The translations under genes were made by a program, and so were the position numbers. From the NCBI RefSeq assembly GCF_910592395.1, contig NC_088324.1, forward strand, positions 13,232,953-13,296,952: a DNA stretch of 64,000 bases, written 5' to 3'. The notes under the pieces are model-generated. The model worked only from the letters and a program-made list of their open reading frames with translations, made no database searches and was not told where the DNA came from. Below, in pieces: positions 46,201 to 58,434 of the stretch (position 1 is the first letter of the stretch; each line of letters opens with the position of its first letter). This stretch comes from Lineus longissimus. Taxonomy: Eukaryota > Nemertea > Pilidiophora > Heteronemertea > Lineidae.

Positions 46201-49200
46201 TCTCATGGAAGCATTGATGCTTGCATGAAAGTTGAGACTTGAAAAGGACACAGAATATCTACCTACCTTGCAACTAAGCACCAAACATCAATGGCCAGTA
46301 GAGCGCAGTGGAAGTTAGATGATAGCACATTAGTGAGGAGGCACATTTCCTGCAAAAGATAAGGAAAAGTTGGCGAACTATGTCCATTCACTGCTATACT
46401 GTAAGAATTCCGTTGACGAATTATTTCCATGCTAACCTATGTCGCGGTGTTAATTTGCTTTCGAGTCACTTACCATATGTGGAAAATGGCGCACAGGAAG
46501 ACTGCATGCAAAAGCGGAGACCCTTGTGACAATGTATTCATATAGTCCTACATCTCTGTTTGAGTTGCCATTACATGGAACCCCGGGTAGTGAAACTGGG
46601 CAACACAATTCTAGGTAGCCTGAAATAGTAATTGTTACATTACAATATCAATGTCAGGCAAATCTAAAGTTGTGGAGAATGATTAGGAACACATGTCAAT
46701 GATAATCAGTGAGGAAACTGAATGAATGTTCAAATGAAGTTTTACACATTTTGAAGTTGAAAGCTGTACGTTCAAATTTTTGATGCCCTCATAAAATTAA
46801 ATATGGGTAAAGTGATTTTGAAATGTATTTTCTGGATAGAAAGGGATGAATACTCACAGTTAGCTACAGATTTAAATGTAGCTTGTATAATAGACTCACA
46901 GCCACAGGGAGGTTGCTGGTTCATCCACCTATCAAGGACATCATCTAAAATCATGACATCAAATTTCTATTTAGATACAGTAGGCTTCTCAAGGCAAACT
47001 ATTCATTAGAAATTCCTTTTGCTGGGCAAAATCAACAGGTTTTCATAATTTGGAACCTCTCCTAAAGGACATTACTCTATTACGGACAAACTCTCTATAA
47101 GGACAAGTGTCTTTTCCATTCAAACTAACCTCTGTAATCAAAACACCTCTTTATTAAGAACAGTATTGGTCAGGCCCAAGGGTGTCCTTCATAGATAGGT
47201 TCTACTGTATATCACACATGTTCTTACCATTGGATTTTGCAATGTAGTGCAAACTTATCACTTGTATCTGACAGCGTGGAATGTTATTCTCTGACAGTGT
47301 TTCTGCAAGAGAATCAGAAAAAGCTCAGACTTGTACCTTGTAGTAATACCACTTAAAAGCCTATTGTGTTAGTTCAAAGCTGTTGTGTAGACTAGAAATG
47401 CCAAGTTTAAGAGAATTTGCATAGTCACTGCACTATGTTTACATCTATTTCTATGTAGCCTGGCTAGTGGAGATTTTCTCTGTCACATAACATGATCTCT
47501 CCCCCTTGATGAAAGTGAGTTACCTACCTTCTCTCGAAGTCAAGCTCTCAAGAAAGTGTTGGTTCCCGATGAGGTAGGAGACCAGAGTGTCCATCGGTCC
47601 CAGTACATGTTTTCTCATCTCGTTCATGAAGGGAGGAGGAATGTTTTGAGCGGTCAGAGATGGAGGGACATATCTACGAAATAAATTCCGAAATGTTGTA
47701 ATGTATAACGAGACAGTTCTTCTCATCAAGTTTTATAATTTGAAGTGACACTGACTTGCGTTCTGATTATTTTATTTTATTTTCTACACCTCAGTGTGAT
47801 TTTCTTGTCACATAAGAAATTACCATGACAACTACAAACAATAAGGGAGGTACTTTCTTAATCTTTTGATCATTCTTGGATAAATATCGAACCCAGCAAC
47901 TGCCGGTTCTACCAGCAGACAAGAGATCAGTTTGTCGCACATCCCAGCGATTATAATCGAAGGTAGCAGCAACTTGTAGTGCTCATTTGTATTTGATTAC
48001 CTGTGTACATGCAGAAGGAGACTATACAAAGCTCTGGCAGACTCTCCCAACAAATCAAGGAGCTCTTTGACAAGGACCATTAAGATCTTAACTTGGAAAC
48101 CAAGGATCTTCACCGACTTCATAAACGACTTCTCATCACCAGTTGAAATCATCTAAAATGGTGCCAAAAAATTACATCAAAGATGCATTTGAACTGCATT
48201 TATCATCAAAGTTCCTGGTGTGTTCCAAAATTTCCTGGTCAATTTCTAAATTTTTCATGAATTAGTGGATGGGATGCATCTGGTACCTCCCATTGGATCC
48301 GCACCTGCAGCTTCTGTTTTCAAAAATGTGAAAAGTCACCTGTCAGAACATTACGCTTACCTCACCCTGGGGACTCACAGATGGGGCCAACTGGAAGAGA
48401 TACTGGTATGCTGCCTCAACACTGTTGCTAAGGCCTGTGATCACCATGGAGACATTAAGGCTGTTGCCTAGCAATACCTTGTGTTGACATATCAACCTGC
48501 AAGAGCAATTAGCTGAAAATTATATTGATGACAGATGACAACAACGACGATGGATGGTGGTAACTGAGCTCAGCGCAGGTGAGCTAATAAAATACTTCAT
48601 GCTATAATGCCTCTCAAATATTTTCCAAGAATAGCAACATAAAGGAATAATTATTAAATGGTATGACTACTTGTCGAGTTATTTTGATTGATATAATCCA
48701 TTTATTTGTAGTTAACGGTTTTGTCAATGGCAACCACACATTAAGAGTCCAGGTCCTCTATCAGGTTGATTAAATCAATAAACTGATCTGGCCATTTTAA
48801 AAGAACTCTGCGATACATATTGTAACAACAGCTTTAATAAGTAGCCTTGGTAATGACAAAATTTTAAGAGGCAAGCTTTCAACATGTTAAGTGAATTGGG
48901 GAAGACCAGTTTTCCCTGTGGGATCCACTCCTCAACACTCAGGAAAACTATAGGAGTGTACGCTCTTTCACACAGGTGGCGCCAGTAAGCAATGTACAAT
49001 GCACATCATGTCACTGATTTTACCTTGATAACGTTTTCCACGACGTGACCATGATTTTGACATCCAAACTTGCAACAACTTGACTGATATGGAACAATTC
49101 ATGACAGACTGCAATGATAAAATGGCTTAGGCTACATAATCAAAAGCACTTTGTATTAATGCCCACAACTTGTACCATTTACATTCCTCAGTTGAGAGAA

Positions 49201-52200
49201 GCAACTACAGGGTTAAGGGTCTTGTGCACAGAAACTGAATGAATTGTTCGTGGTTCTACCCAGATTTGAATCCACAGCCTGGCTGGTGCCCTTACTGTTA
49301 CTCTGCCGATTCCAGAGTATGTTCCCGACAAAGTAAGAACCTACCCATTGCCATGTCTGCTACTTCTTGTTCAGCTGCATCTTGTGTCAAGACAACATTA
49401 TCAAGCAGGGACAGGAAGACCTAAAACAATGTAACAAAAAAGGTGTGACAATTTGGCAGCTTACACTAACAGTAAGGTAAGTTTATGGGATAGTGTACTG
49501 CAATCATCATCTCTCTCATGAAGAGAAATGTCACAATAAGTTTTCCAATCTTTTGACCCTTGAAGTTGCCTGCGATAACTGCAATTTGACCCAAACCCAG
49601 GGCTGTATAATTACCATTTGAAGGGCATGTGCTCTCTTGAACAGCGCTGTCAGCTGGTCTGACACAGCTACTATAAGATCACCATAGATTGTAGAGCTCT
49701 CCTGAAAATATGAATTAGAATGATATCTATATTAAACTCTTTGGAATTATGGAAAAGTTTCATAACCAAAAAGAAAACAAGGCCTAAGGTTGCTGTCTTC
49801 TATTGGTTGGACCTTCTTCCTTCAGTCCTGCCACCGAGGAGGCAACCGATGAAATTAAATTATCCGTTGAGACCAGTTAATAGGATTTTCTGGTAACAAT
49901 GAAATGAATATCTGGTTGAGAAGCAACTATTTTTGAAGGAACTTTAGTTTTATGTGCAGTAAGGACCTTACTGTTTACGATAAGAGCACTTTTACTTTGC
50001 CCCTGAAATGTCACAAATTTAAACCTTAGCTCCATTTTGGCTTATGGGCCATGGCCTACATAGCCATGATAACAAGACTGGCAGATAAGAGATAAGCAAT
50101 TCCCGGCCAGGGGATTCCCAAACAATTCAGTGAAGTTCGTCCCACGCATTTCATTCAAGCGTCAAGATTTCATACAAAGATCTCAGGCGAAGTTTTGTAT
50201 TGTAAGTGAAAAGAAACAAGTCCAAACCGATGGAATGAAACAAGTTGAAACAGTCAATCATGGGTTTTTATATCTTTTTTTATGTTTCAGATAAAACGAC
50301 ACCCACAACGTATTTGACTTTCAATTCTAGTATCGCTATCAGGAACATATTAGATGCGGAAGAAGAAATCTAAGTAATTCATTATCATAAGGTTAATAAA
50401 CCATTAAAAAAAAAATCTTGGGAATGACATCATCCTATTTTGGTTTCAGATGCACTTACTCGTACAGTCAGGTTTGATTTATATACACCACTCCCCTCCA
50501 TCCATCGTATTCAACATGAACAATAACCAAGACATTTGCTCCAACAAGGTGAAGAAAAAATTACAAAGACATTAATGTTTTTGACATGAACTGCCGAGGG
50601 GTGCATGAAAAACTAATATTCAATGCTGACAACTTGTGAAGGTGACCCAGATAACCTACATCACAACTTTAACCCGCTTCAACCAGATGACTTCTCAGGA
50701 AATGTGGTCTGTTTAAATCGGAAAGAGACAATAGTCAGCATTTTAAATTGGGTTTATCTGATCAAACGGGTCAAGTTTTGGCACTGCTAAAGTTCACGTC
50801 AGGGCACCCTGTCTCAGAAATCATAGAAATATTTGGCCCATGAAAAAGGAGCTAACTGTAGTTTTAGACAGTTAACTGCTAGTCTGCATCAAAAGGTTGC
50901 AATATCCAAGATCAACGTTGAATTGTGCCTCCCACTCTACATTTATACTGGAAATTCAGCCACAGACTTGTTGTTTCGGCAACATCGAAAGTTAACATTG
51001 AATCGTAAGCCTCCCACTTTAATGTATTTTGGAAATCCTATCACAGACTAGTTTCGGCAACAGCTTAAGTCAACGCTGAATTAACCTCCCACTTGAAATT
51101 ATACTGGAAATCCACGACAGACTTATTTATGCATGAATTGTCACTTTTCATTGTTATTAAAAAGCACAAGTAGAAAAATGAGATGTTTGCATGGGACATA
51201 AAAGACTAAATAAGAGGAAGTGTAGGGGGAAGTGTATATCTTTTTTATATCTTGACCTGACATTTATTGTTGTGGTCTGATGGTTGAAAAATCCCAGAAC
51301 AAAATCCACGAGGATCGACCCAGATATTGTTGATCTTTGTACAAGGTCTTGTGGAGCGTATTGGCAGATATGAATTGTGATTGGCTGATCAGATGAGTAG
51401 GCAGTATGCGAGACAGAATAAATAAACAGGCGAACACATCTGTTGAGTAGAATTCAAGTGTTCATTGACCAGATCGTATTTACTACTAGACAGACGACTA
51501 TAAAATTTAACAAGTTTGTGTAGTGAAATTTCTCAAGGGCAAGCAGTATCTGACCAGGATTAAGAGAAGGTTGGTATTATCCAATTTTAGTACTAGTAGT
51601 AGGTAAAAGCTGACAGGCATTCAGTCCTTTTATAGATTATTGTTTTGTTGTTGTCGAACAGTTCCACGTGTTCGATACTCTACAGGACACACACAGTCAT
51701 TCTAATCATGCATCACAAAGCGTGCTGGAATTTACTGCAGCAACATCGCCTCAACTTTTTCGAGTTTAAGACTCGTTTTGAAGGCAATGAAAATTTTGAG
51801 CTGACACTTGGGAGTAAAAAGCCAAAGAGTTTTGAACTTATGTCATTTGATATCTTTGCATTTGGGTGGAAAGGCCCAATGCTCTTTATAGAGGTGAACG
51901 TGTAGCCTCCACACATACCAAGTGTGAGGCGTAGTGCGACTCCCTAATCACAGAATTCAAAAGGTCGCATACATTACCTTGTCTACAGTAAGACAATGAA
52001 CAATGAAGTCTTCTTGCTTTGCAAGTACAGACTTGCTGCTTTGAAGTGCGACTTATCAAGGTATCAATATCTCTAAAATCCTCATCATATCATTTCCAAA
52101 CAATCTATTCAACTGACTGATTTATTTCACCCACTTCAGAACTGTCAACAGGAGATAGTTAGCATGCCAACAAAAGTGTTTCGAGGAATTCGTAGTCCTG

Positions 52201-55200
52201 ATGCATCTTGTCAACAGATACAGAGCTCCCAATCTTGAACTTTCGAAAAAAAGGGCAATATTGGCGCTTCACTTATTATTCATGCAGTCTTTTTTATGCA
52301 TATGAAAACATAGTCGATGAATATCAGAATTCATCATCAGTTTTTGCCAGTCAGCACCTGTTACTAGCACTTACAAAATTCATACAATAAGGACTTTCTA
52401 CGATCTGTACAGCACGTTAGATTCCTCGATAACGATAGATCGGATTTCATTGATATTCGATTCCTGCCACATGCTGTTACATTCAAATGTAATGATGACT
52501 GAACAGCAAGTTTTAGATTATCTTCAGACCATATTGATTGATTTTTCCAAACTCCTTTCAATCTGTGTCACAACTAAGTTCATTTCAAAATCTGCTTGAT
52601 ATTTCATGTACTGTATGCACGATAGTTGTTGTTCGTATATACACTGTCAAATGCATACGACCATAAATCACACTCTATCAACAATATCATGGTTGGATGC
52701 ATTTGATTTGAATAGCTCTGAAGGTCTTGACTTGAATGGCTCTGAACATCAACCTGAAATTCTGATGTTGTTTGGTGTTGATATTGATAAAGATACTCTA
52801 TAATTGATATGTTTATAGGATGCATATTTCAGGAGTACTTAGTTGTCATCAGTTATAGCTCAAGCCCAGCGTTGTCGGTTCAAGAATTGTTAGGGTTGAC
52901 ATTGCTATTCTATATGATTAGATGCATATTGCTGGAGTTCTTATATGTCATCAATTATGGCTCATGGGGGTTTAAAGCTAGGCCAGATTGGTTCAAAATT
53001 TGAAACTAATTTTTTTGATTGAGTATCAAAATACACACTGAATACAGATTTCCGCATTTTACCAAGATGAACTCTATAGCGAGTATAGGCACAGATATAG
53101 GTCAATCTAAATCTCATTAGCGTGTCTGGTTACTGACCATCGGGAAAATTTGCTAATTATCTACAAGATGTCTTACTCTCTGATGTCTCTGAATTTTTCT
53201 CACTTGGTGCGCGTCATTTTTTGTATGTGCATTTAGAGAATTTATTTTTATTCCACGCCAAATTTGCTGGTCCTTCCAACTTTGGTGACTGGGTCACCTT
53301 CTCCTAATTACTTGCCATATAAGGCTGAAAAGCGACACCTTCCCGGTGTTTTTAGTCCAAGTGTTCTTTTTCTCCTAGACGAATTGCCGCCCAAGGTTTA
53401 GGAGGCCACTCTCTCAAAGAGCTCCTGTTTGAGCCGTTAAGGATTTTTTTACACTTTCAGTAAAAAGACTACGGAATCTATCCCTTGATTGATTCTACTG
53501 GAAACAGCACCATGGACAACATCATAATGACTGATCAGGTAATTGTGCCATTCTCAATTAAAAGATCAAAATCTAAGCTTAACATGTCTCAAAATGTGAG
53601 AACGACTTTTTGTGGGAACTTTTTATTACGTTATGTGATCGCCTAATTCAACGTTTTTACTTTGCCCATACGTTATAATGTTATTTTGGTGTCTTCCAGT
53701 ATATTGACACCACAGACTACGATCAAGACGACTGGAACATAATTCTTGAGCAAGTCCACAAGGATAATAAAGATATTTGCAGCTCGGACAAGAAGATCCA
53801 CCTGAGTGCCAGGAACGTTCCCAGCGCATGGCGGTATCTGAAAGTGGAACTCAACACCAAGACAGTGAGCGCCACAGGGACTCATGATGATCCAGCGAGT
53901 AAGTATGTAAGAGCGTTGTCTTGCCTAACGTTGCCATGGGAGCAAATGGGACAGCAATCAGTACAAGCCCACTTTTTCTATTACAGACTACAGAGGTTAA
54001 TGGGTGTCAGTCAACGCTAGACAGGAGACTTTGTAAAACTATGATTTCTTGCCACATCTACTCTCGTTGAGATATTAGTTGTCACAATCAATGAAAGTAC
54101 TCCAATTGGCCCTCAAATGCTCAACCCACAAGAAGAAGATCACATTACTCACACACAGATTTCTTGGAGCAGATTTTGTAAATCATGAAATTTCAAAAGC
54201 CTAAACTTTACCAGAGTGTGTACTTTGTTTTTCAGCAATATGGAAGTGTGACAAATGGTCTGACGGCAGTCTTCAGTTCATCACGGACATGACTCCCAAC
54301 TTCATCATGTACATTTGTAATTGGCAGCTTATGGCACGGGTGAGTCTTACACATTTTTGCTAGGAAGGAGCAGTTATGTGGTCAATAGCGTCGTAATTCA
54401 TGCTACAGGCTTCTATGTTCATGGCATGTATGAAGCAATGCATGGCAATGACACCATGCGATGCATTGCAGCATCAAGCTGCTTGCATTTGGTCATAAGT
54501 CCAAAAACCAGCCATCATTTACTCTCCAAACCTGAGTTTGAAGTGATGACTCATCCAGGTAGCCAATAGTGCATAGTGCCATAATGCATGATACTGTACT
54601 ATGAGAGCCTCTCGTTATGGTGCTCAAGCAGCAAAAGATAAGGTGACCTTCATTTATATCCCAGGTGGGCTACAATGATGCTATCCCAAATTAGAGGCTA
54701 ACACTCAAACTAAACTCAATCTGGCCAGCAGCTGATCGCTAATCTCTTTCTTCCAGAAACGAGACAAGAAAACAGACGACAAAGATGACCAAACCAAATT
54801 TATACCCTATTTTCTGGACCAGAACCACTGCACACTGGAGTCTAAAGGTACACGCGGAGTGTACCTGGCATTTGACGACACCGGCCGGTTCAAGAACCAG
54901 CGAGATGGACAAATTGACAGCAATGACAAACATCTTCTCCTGCAAATTTTCAAACCGACATGAACACAAATTTCTCAACTCGTCTTTAGGACTTCAGACT
55001 TGTGGGCCACCAAGAATGTTCTTTAACTCTAACTACATTTCTTAAAAAGAACTGTCCAATTAATGTTTTTCTCTCAAAAAGCAAAATTGGGGCTGATAAA
55101 GCCAGACGATATTCTAATAGATTTGTCTTTTAGTTTTAACCCGGTCATGTTTTTGTCTTCAAATTTTGAAGACAACGAGAAGGCAGCAATATCATTTAGG

Positions 55201-58200
55201 GATCATCTCAAAAGTTTTCATGTACACAAAATCATCCATCACGACCATTTTTCAAAACTCAATTTTTCAATACCAAGCGCACAATACATTTTCACTCAGA
55301 CATACATGTATCAGCACAGGTCATCCAAACACCACTGAAGTCTCCAATTCTCATGTTTTTGGTTCCATAAACTGACCAGGGTACGGTTCCAAAGACTGCA
55401 TGTTGTGACATGCATGAACGGCCAACACATTATCATAATTTTGGCATCTTTCAGTGCTTGCTGCATGTTGTGTTATTAACTGTGTAATTTTAAATGTATC
55501 ATTTCTCAGTTTGATGTTCATATAGAACCTTCATTCTGTAAATATTTATTCTCCTGAAGATTTAACACAGGTGCTATCATCACCTTGCCTGGGAAATATA
55601 CCGATCTCAAACATCATCTATCTTCTTAGACGTGTTCTCCACACCACCATATGATTGAAACTATGGTACGAGATTCCTTAGGAATGGGGTGGAGAACACC
55701 GATCATCATCAACTACAATGTAAGATGTGTTGTCCACACCATCCGAGCGACTGAAACTACGGGATTCCCTTGAAATGGGGTGGAGATCACAGGTCACCAT
55801 CAAATACAAAGTAAGGTGTGTTTTCCAAACCAACTGACTAGAACTACTTGAGGTTGGAACAGCTGAAAGGTTACAATTCTACTTTTTCTGCAGTTAGAGG
55901 AGTTTCTTGTATGAACCGTGACCGAGTAATTGAATGAGGTTATGTATTTAAATGCTAAATTGTTCAGTATGTTTTGTCTTAGATTCCATAGAATAACATC
56001 CAAATAAACGAATAAAATGAGAAAAGAATTTTTGTTTTCTTATTAAGCTGCTACTACCCTTAAATTTTTTTTATTTGATGTAACTCAACTTACCCATAGA
56101 AAACACAATTGACTCTACGTGTAGAAATAGCCAGCAAAGAAAAAAAAAGCATCCTTACTAAATTCGAGAAAAGTTTGTGTGTTTGTTTGTGCGCTCATAT
56201 CTCCCATACCGAATGGCTGAGCGACCCCAGATTTTGCATGTAGCATTTAACGGGTCCCAAAAATGTCCTTACGAAGCCCGATTTTTGAATTTCCAACTAA
56301 CATCCGATATAACGCCGTTTATTGGTTTTATCTTTCGTGATTCAGCTTGCCCGCACGGCGATTTTACCTTCGCGTCACGGGCGACGTCACTCCCGACACA
56401 GCCTGATGGCGTCACGGCTCCGACGTCAGGATGGGTCTGCTGACGTCATGACGTCACAATGCGACGTCTCGAGCCCTGTCACTTCAATCAAAAGCTTTTG
56501 CGCGTTCACACAGAGCTTGGTGATCGATTTTTGTTCGGAATCAAATTGTGAAAAGAAGGTTTGTATTAAATGTATATGACGAATGAAAAAGATTGATGAT
56601 AGGCCTACTGCTGGCCGGTGGGCGTGTTTAGTATCGGCCTTTTGTGTACTGTTCCATTGGCCTACTGACATCTCACTTCTCATCGGTCACTTCATGGTCA
56701 GAGCAAATGATACTGCCCACCTCATTAGGCCTACTACCCACGCGAGAACATAAAATTAGTCAATCACCCGGTGAAAGGCCACTGACCAGGCCAGTGCATG
56801 ATCTGATAATGACATCAGACCCAGTCACACACCATTTGGGCCTAGCTACTTTGTGTTGATTGAATACAAATAGTTTATTTTGTCTTTTTATAGAAGAAGA
56901 TGCCTAACCCGCCAAAAAGAAAAAAGAGCCTGTCTAGGCACACGCCAGGGAGTAAACGAATAAAGCAGACTCGAACAGTCGAAGAAGAAGAAATTAGACA
57001 TGCAAGGTACGGTAGGCCTATAGCCTACGATAGGTCCATGGCTCTTGGCATCTTGACATTCTATTGCTAAGCAGTCCACATGAATCAGATCATGGGTCCC
57101 GTGACTCAATCAGTGGGGGACATGACCGTCTCTATCTGATACTTCCTCCTTCTTCTCTCTCAATCATTCAGTGGGGGACATGACCGAATCTATCTGATAC
57201 TTCCTCCTTCTTCTCCATCAATCAATCAGTGGGGGACATGATCGTCTCAATCTGATACTTCTTCCGCCTTCATTTCTGAGTGAGGCACTAGCCTTCCTTT
57301 TCATTCGTGCACATTCATGTACCGTTATACATTGTAAATAACATGTACAAAGTATGCTCAGCCTACATGTACATTTCTTTTTTGTCCAATCATGTCCATG
57401 TAATAAGACCCGGCTCCGTTTTCCCTGTGATAATTTATTGATTTCAAATCAAAATACAGATACCTTCAAATAAACTTGAGTTTTTGTTATTTCTTTTCGT
57501 TTATCAATACATCACTTATAGTACACTGAAACTCTGATGATGGCGGCCACGGGTACAGTGGACTAGTGTTTGAAAATATCAAAATCATCTACTTCAGAAT
57601 CGAATTGTATGAGGATAGAATTTCACCCACCTTACAGTGACCATACGTTCCCTTGACCACGTCTAACACAGGCTGTGTCAGAGAGTGTACCATGTGAAGA
57701 TGGAGGGAGTCAGCCCCTCCAGCATGGTTCACACACTTCTCAATGCACTGGATGATGTCGAGGCCAAATTTTAACTTGGTGCTGATCTCTTGTTTCACTT
57801 CTTGTAGATGCACCGAGGCATCGGCCAAGAATTTCTCAGCTGAAGTAAGGAGCTGGAGGAATTCCTTGCTCACCTGAAAGGGCATTTGTACAGAAAATTA
57901 CCAAAGCGATTACAAGATTTCAGCGACACATTTGCTGCAGTCCTAATGTGCGAATCATTGCGAATATAGCTGGTTAGAACTACTTTCTTGACCCATACGC
58001 TATCTACTGTAATGTACTGAAGTCAGGTCTGCAACTCAAAAAGTTTATTGTTCACAGTTTATTGAAAGAACATCATACCTTTGGCACAAGTTTAGAATAC
58101 AACACAGTCTCGGCTTCTTCCACAGACACACATGGCAGGAAAGAAGACGTCAAGATTTTGAGGGTGCTCAGCTCTTTTTCCACTGATGGGGAAGACTCTA

Positions 58201-58434
58201 GACATGACTGACAGATTGTTAAACGAAAACATTTGTAAGATGTTTTTAAATGCTCTGAAGGACAACCAGGTCTTGTCTGTGAGAGTGAGCAATGAGCCTC
58301 TGATATATCATGCGCATGATTTCGGTTTTCTCAAGAAAGGATACAAGTAACTTTGGGACAGTGACTGCGAACCTCTCCTTGCAGTCTGCTTCAGACCAGC
58401 AGGCAACATCTTCAAGGAAGGATGTTTGCGACAT
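43206..58434 (-). CDS. FIRRM: FIRRM-like protein (C1orf112 family), FIGNL1 partner in recombination
   Basis: Nineteen exons all join in phase: 58434-58267, 58195-58079, 57873-57631, 49701-49615, 49420-49345, 49078-49024, 48496-48361, 48152-48001, 47673-47528, 47302-47228, 46944-46858, 46619-46474, 46349-46267, 45894-45750, 45479-45297, 44941-44714, 44453-44148, 43825-43640, 43349-43206. The product is 920 residues (human about 853). It is all-helical, Leu-rich and HEAT-like, with segments I match to the family: the N-terminal CWSEADCKERF...LPKLL pattern, TLKILTSSFLPC, ESSTIYGDLI and EETPHEGVVPECL near the C-terminus. FIRRM stabilises the AAA protein FIGNL1 and controls RAD51 turnover in DNA repair. 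The exon 1 donor (GTTGTC) is weak. Intron 3 (7.9 kb) contains a whole gene on the other strand. Confidence 0.8.
43989..44135. repeat. Dispersed AGGACACCTCT repeat, copy 2 with inverted ends
   Basis: The left end CAGCGAAACCTCACTTATTG and the reverse of the right end CAGTAGAATCTCTCTGTTG agree at about two thirds of positions, as in decayed pogo/Tigger-type MITEs. It stops 13 bases from the 5' splice site of FIRRM exon 17. Confidence 0.5.
47051..47210. repeat. Dispersed AGGACACCTCT repeat, copy 3
   Basis: GGAACCTCTCCTAAAGGAC at the left and, reversed at the right, CAGTAGAACCTATCTATGAA with AAGGACACCC. The interior shares TTTTCCATTCAAA and ACCTCTGTAAT with copies 1 and 2. Confidence 0.5.
50911..51125 (+). 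repeat. Tandem repeat, about 80 bp x 2.7
   Basis: Three diverged units start at about 50911, 50993 and 51070, each with CCTCCCACT, a GGAAAT(T/C)C block and CACAGACT followed by TTTCGGCAACA. It lies in FIRRM intron 3. Confidence 0.65.
51126..53511. other. FIRRM intron 3 and upstream region of the nested gene
   Basis: Mostly AT-rich with short frames lacking domains. A diverged pair of GATGCATATT...GTCATCA blocks occurs at about 52818-52868 and 52920-52966. The beta-trefoil gene's promoter should lie just upstream of 53512. Confidence 0.35.
53512..54963 (+). CDS. Leaderless beta-trefoil protein, IL-1/FGF-like cytokine candidate
   Basis: Four exons in phase: 53512-53538, 53700-53898, 54236-54339, 54757-54963, giving 178 residues. 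The start has a near-perfect context (CACCATGG). Residues 1-40 are acidic with no signal peptide (TTDYDQDDW). Residues 42-176 show three repeats with the hydrophobic pattern of a beta-trefoil: RYLKVEL...GSLQFIT, FIMYICNWQLMA...FIPYFL, and GVYLAFDDTGRF...LLLQIF. The last third (CTLES, GVYLAFDDTGRF, LLLQIF) matches the closing pattern shared by IL-1-family and FGF-family ligands. Absence of a leader plus an acidic N-terminus is IL-1-like, and the G-x-YLAF-x-x-x-G motif is FGF-like. A secreted or released signalling ligand is inference. Fascin-like or other beta-trefoil folds are alternatives. It lies inside intron 3 of FIRRM on the opposite strand. Confidence 0.7.
54964..55631. other. 3' UTR of the beta-trefoil gene
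   Basis: No gene is visible. An AU-rich TATTTATT motif occurs at about 55541, of the kind found in unstable cytokine mRNAs, but a single copy is weak evidence. Confidence 0.35.
55632..55840 (+). repeat. Tandem repeat with internal hairpins, about 100 bp x 2.1
   Basis: Two units each run from GTGTT(C/G)TCCACACCA through GAAACTA(T/C)GG to ATGGGGTGGAGA, and a third starts at about 55817. Within a unit GTGTTCTCCAC pairs with the reverse of GTGGAGAACAC, so each could form a hairpin in the presumed 3' UTR of the beta-trefoil gene. Confidence 0.65.
56003..56016 (+). promoter_or_regulatory. Polyadenylation signals, beta-trefoil gene (candidate)
   Basis: Two AATAAA motifs (56003 and 56011), about 1.04 kb after the stop codon. 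They are the first clear pair downstream on this strand. Confidence 0.4.
56165..57006 (+). mobile_element. Helitron-like 5' relic with N-terminal ORF stub
   Basis: A GTGTGTTTGTTTGTGCGC lead, then CTCATATCTCCCATACCGAATGGCTGAGCGACC-type sequence (given here only in outline), resembles the 5' region of Helitron elements. At 56900 an ATG opens MPNPPKRKKSLSRHTPG and a Glu-rich stretch, like the basic N-termini of Helitron or PIF1-helicase proteins, and it ends at 57006 before a possible donor. No Rep or helicase domain is present. Several TGACGTCA motifs lie at 56380-56460. It lies in FIRRM intron 3. Confidence 0.4.
57111..57271 (+). repeat. 58-bp tandem repeat, about 2.8 copies
   Basis: Units start at 57111, 57169 and 57227 with CAGTGGGGGACATGA, followed by CTGATACTTCCTCCTTCTTC. 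There are few differences between units, so it is young. Confidence 0.85.
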
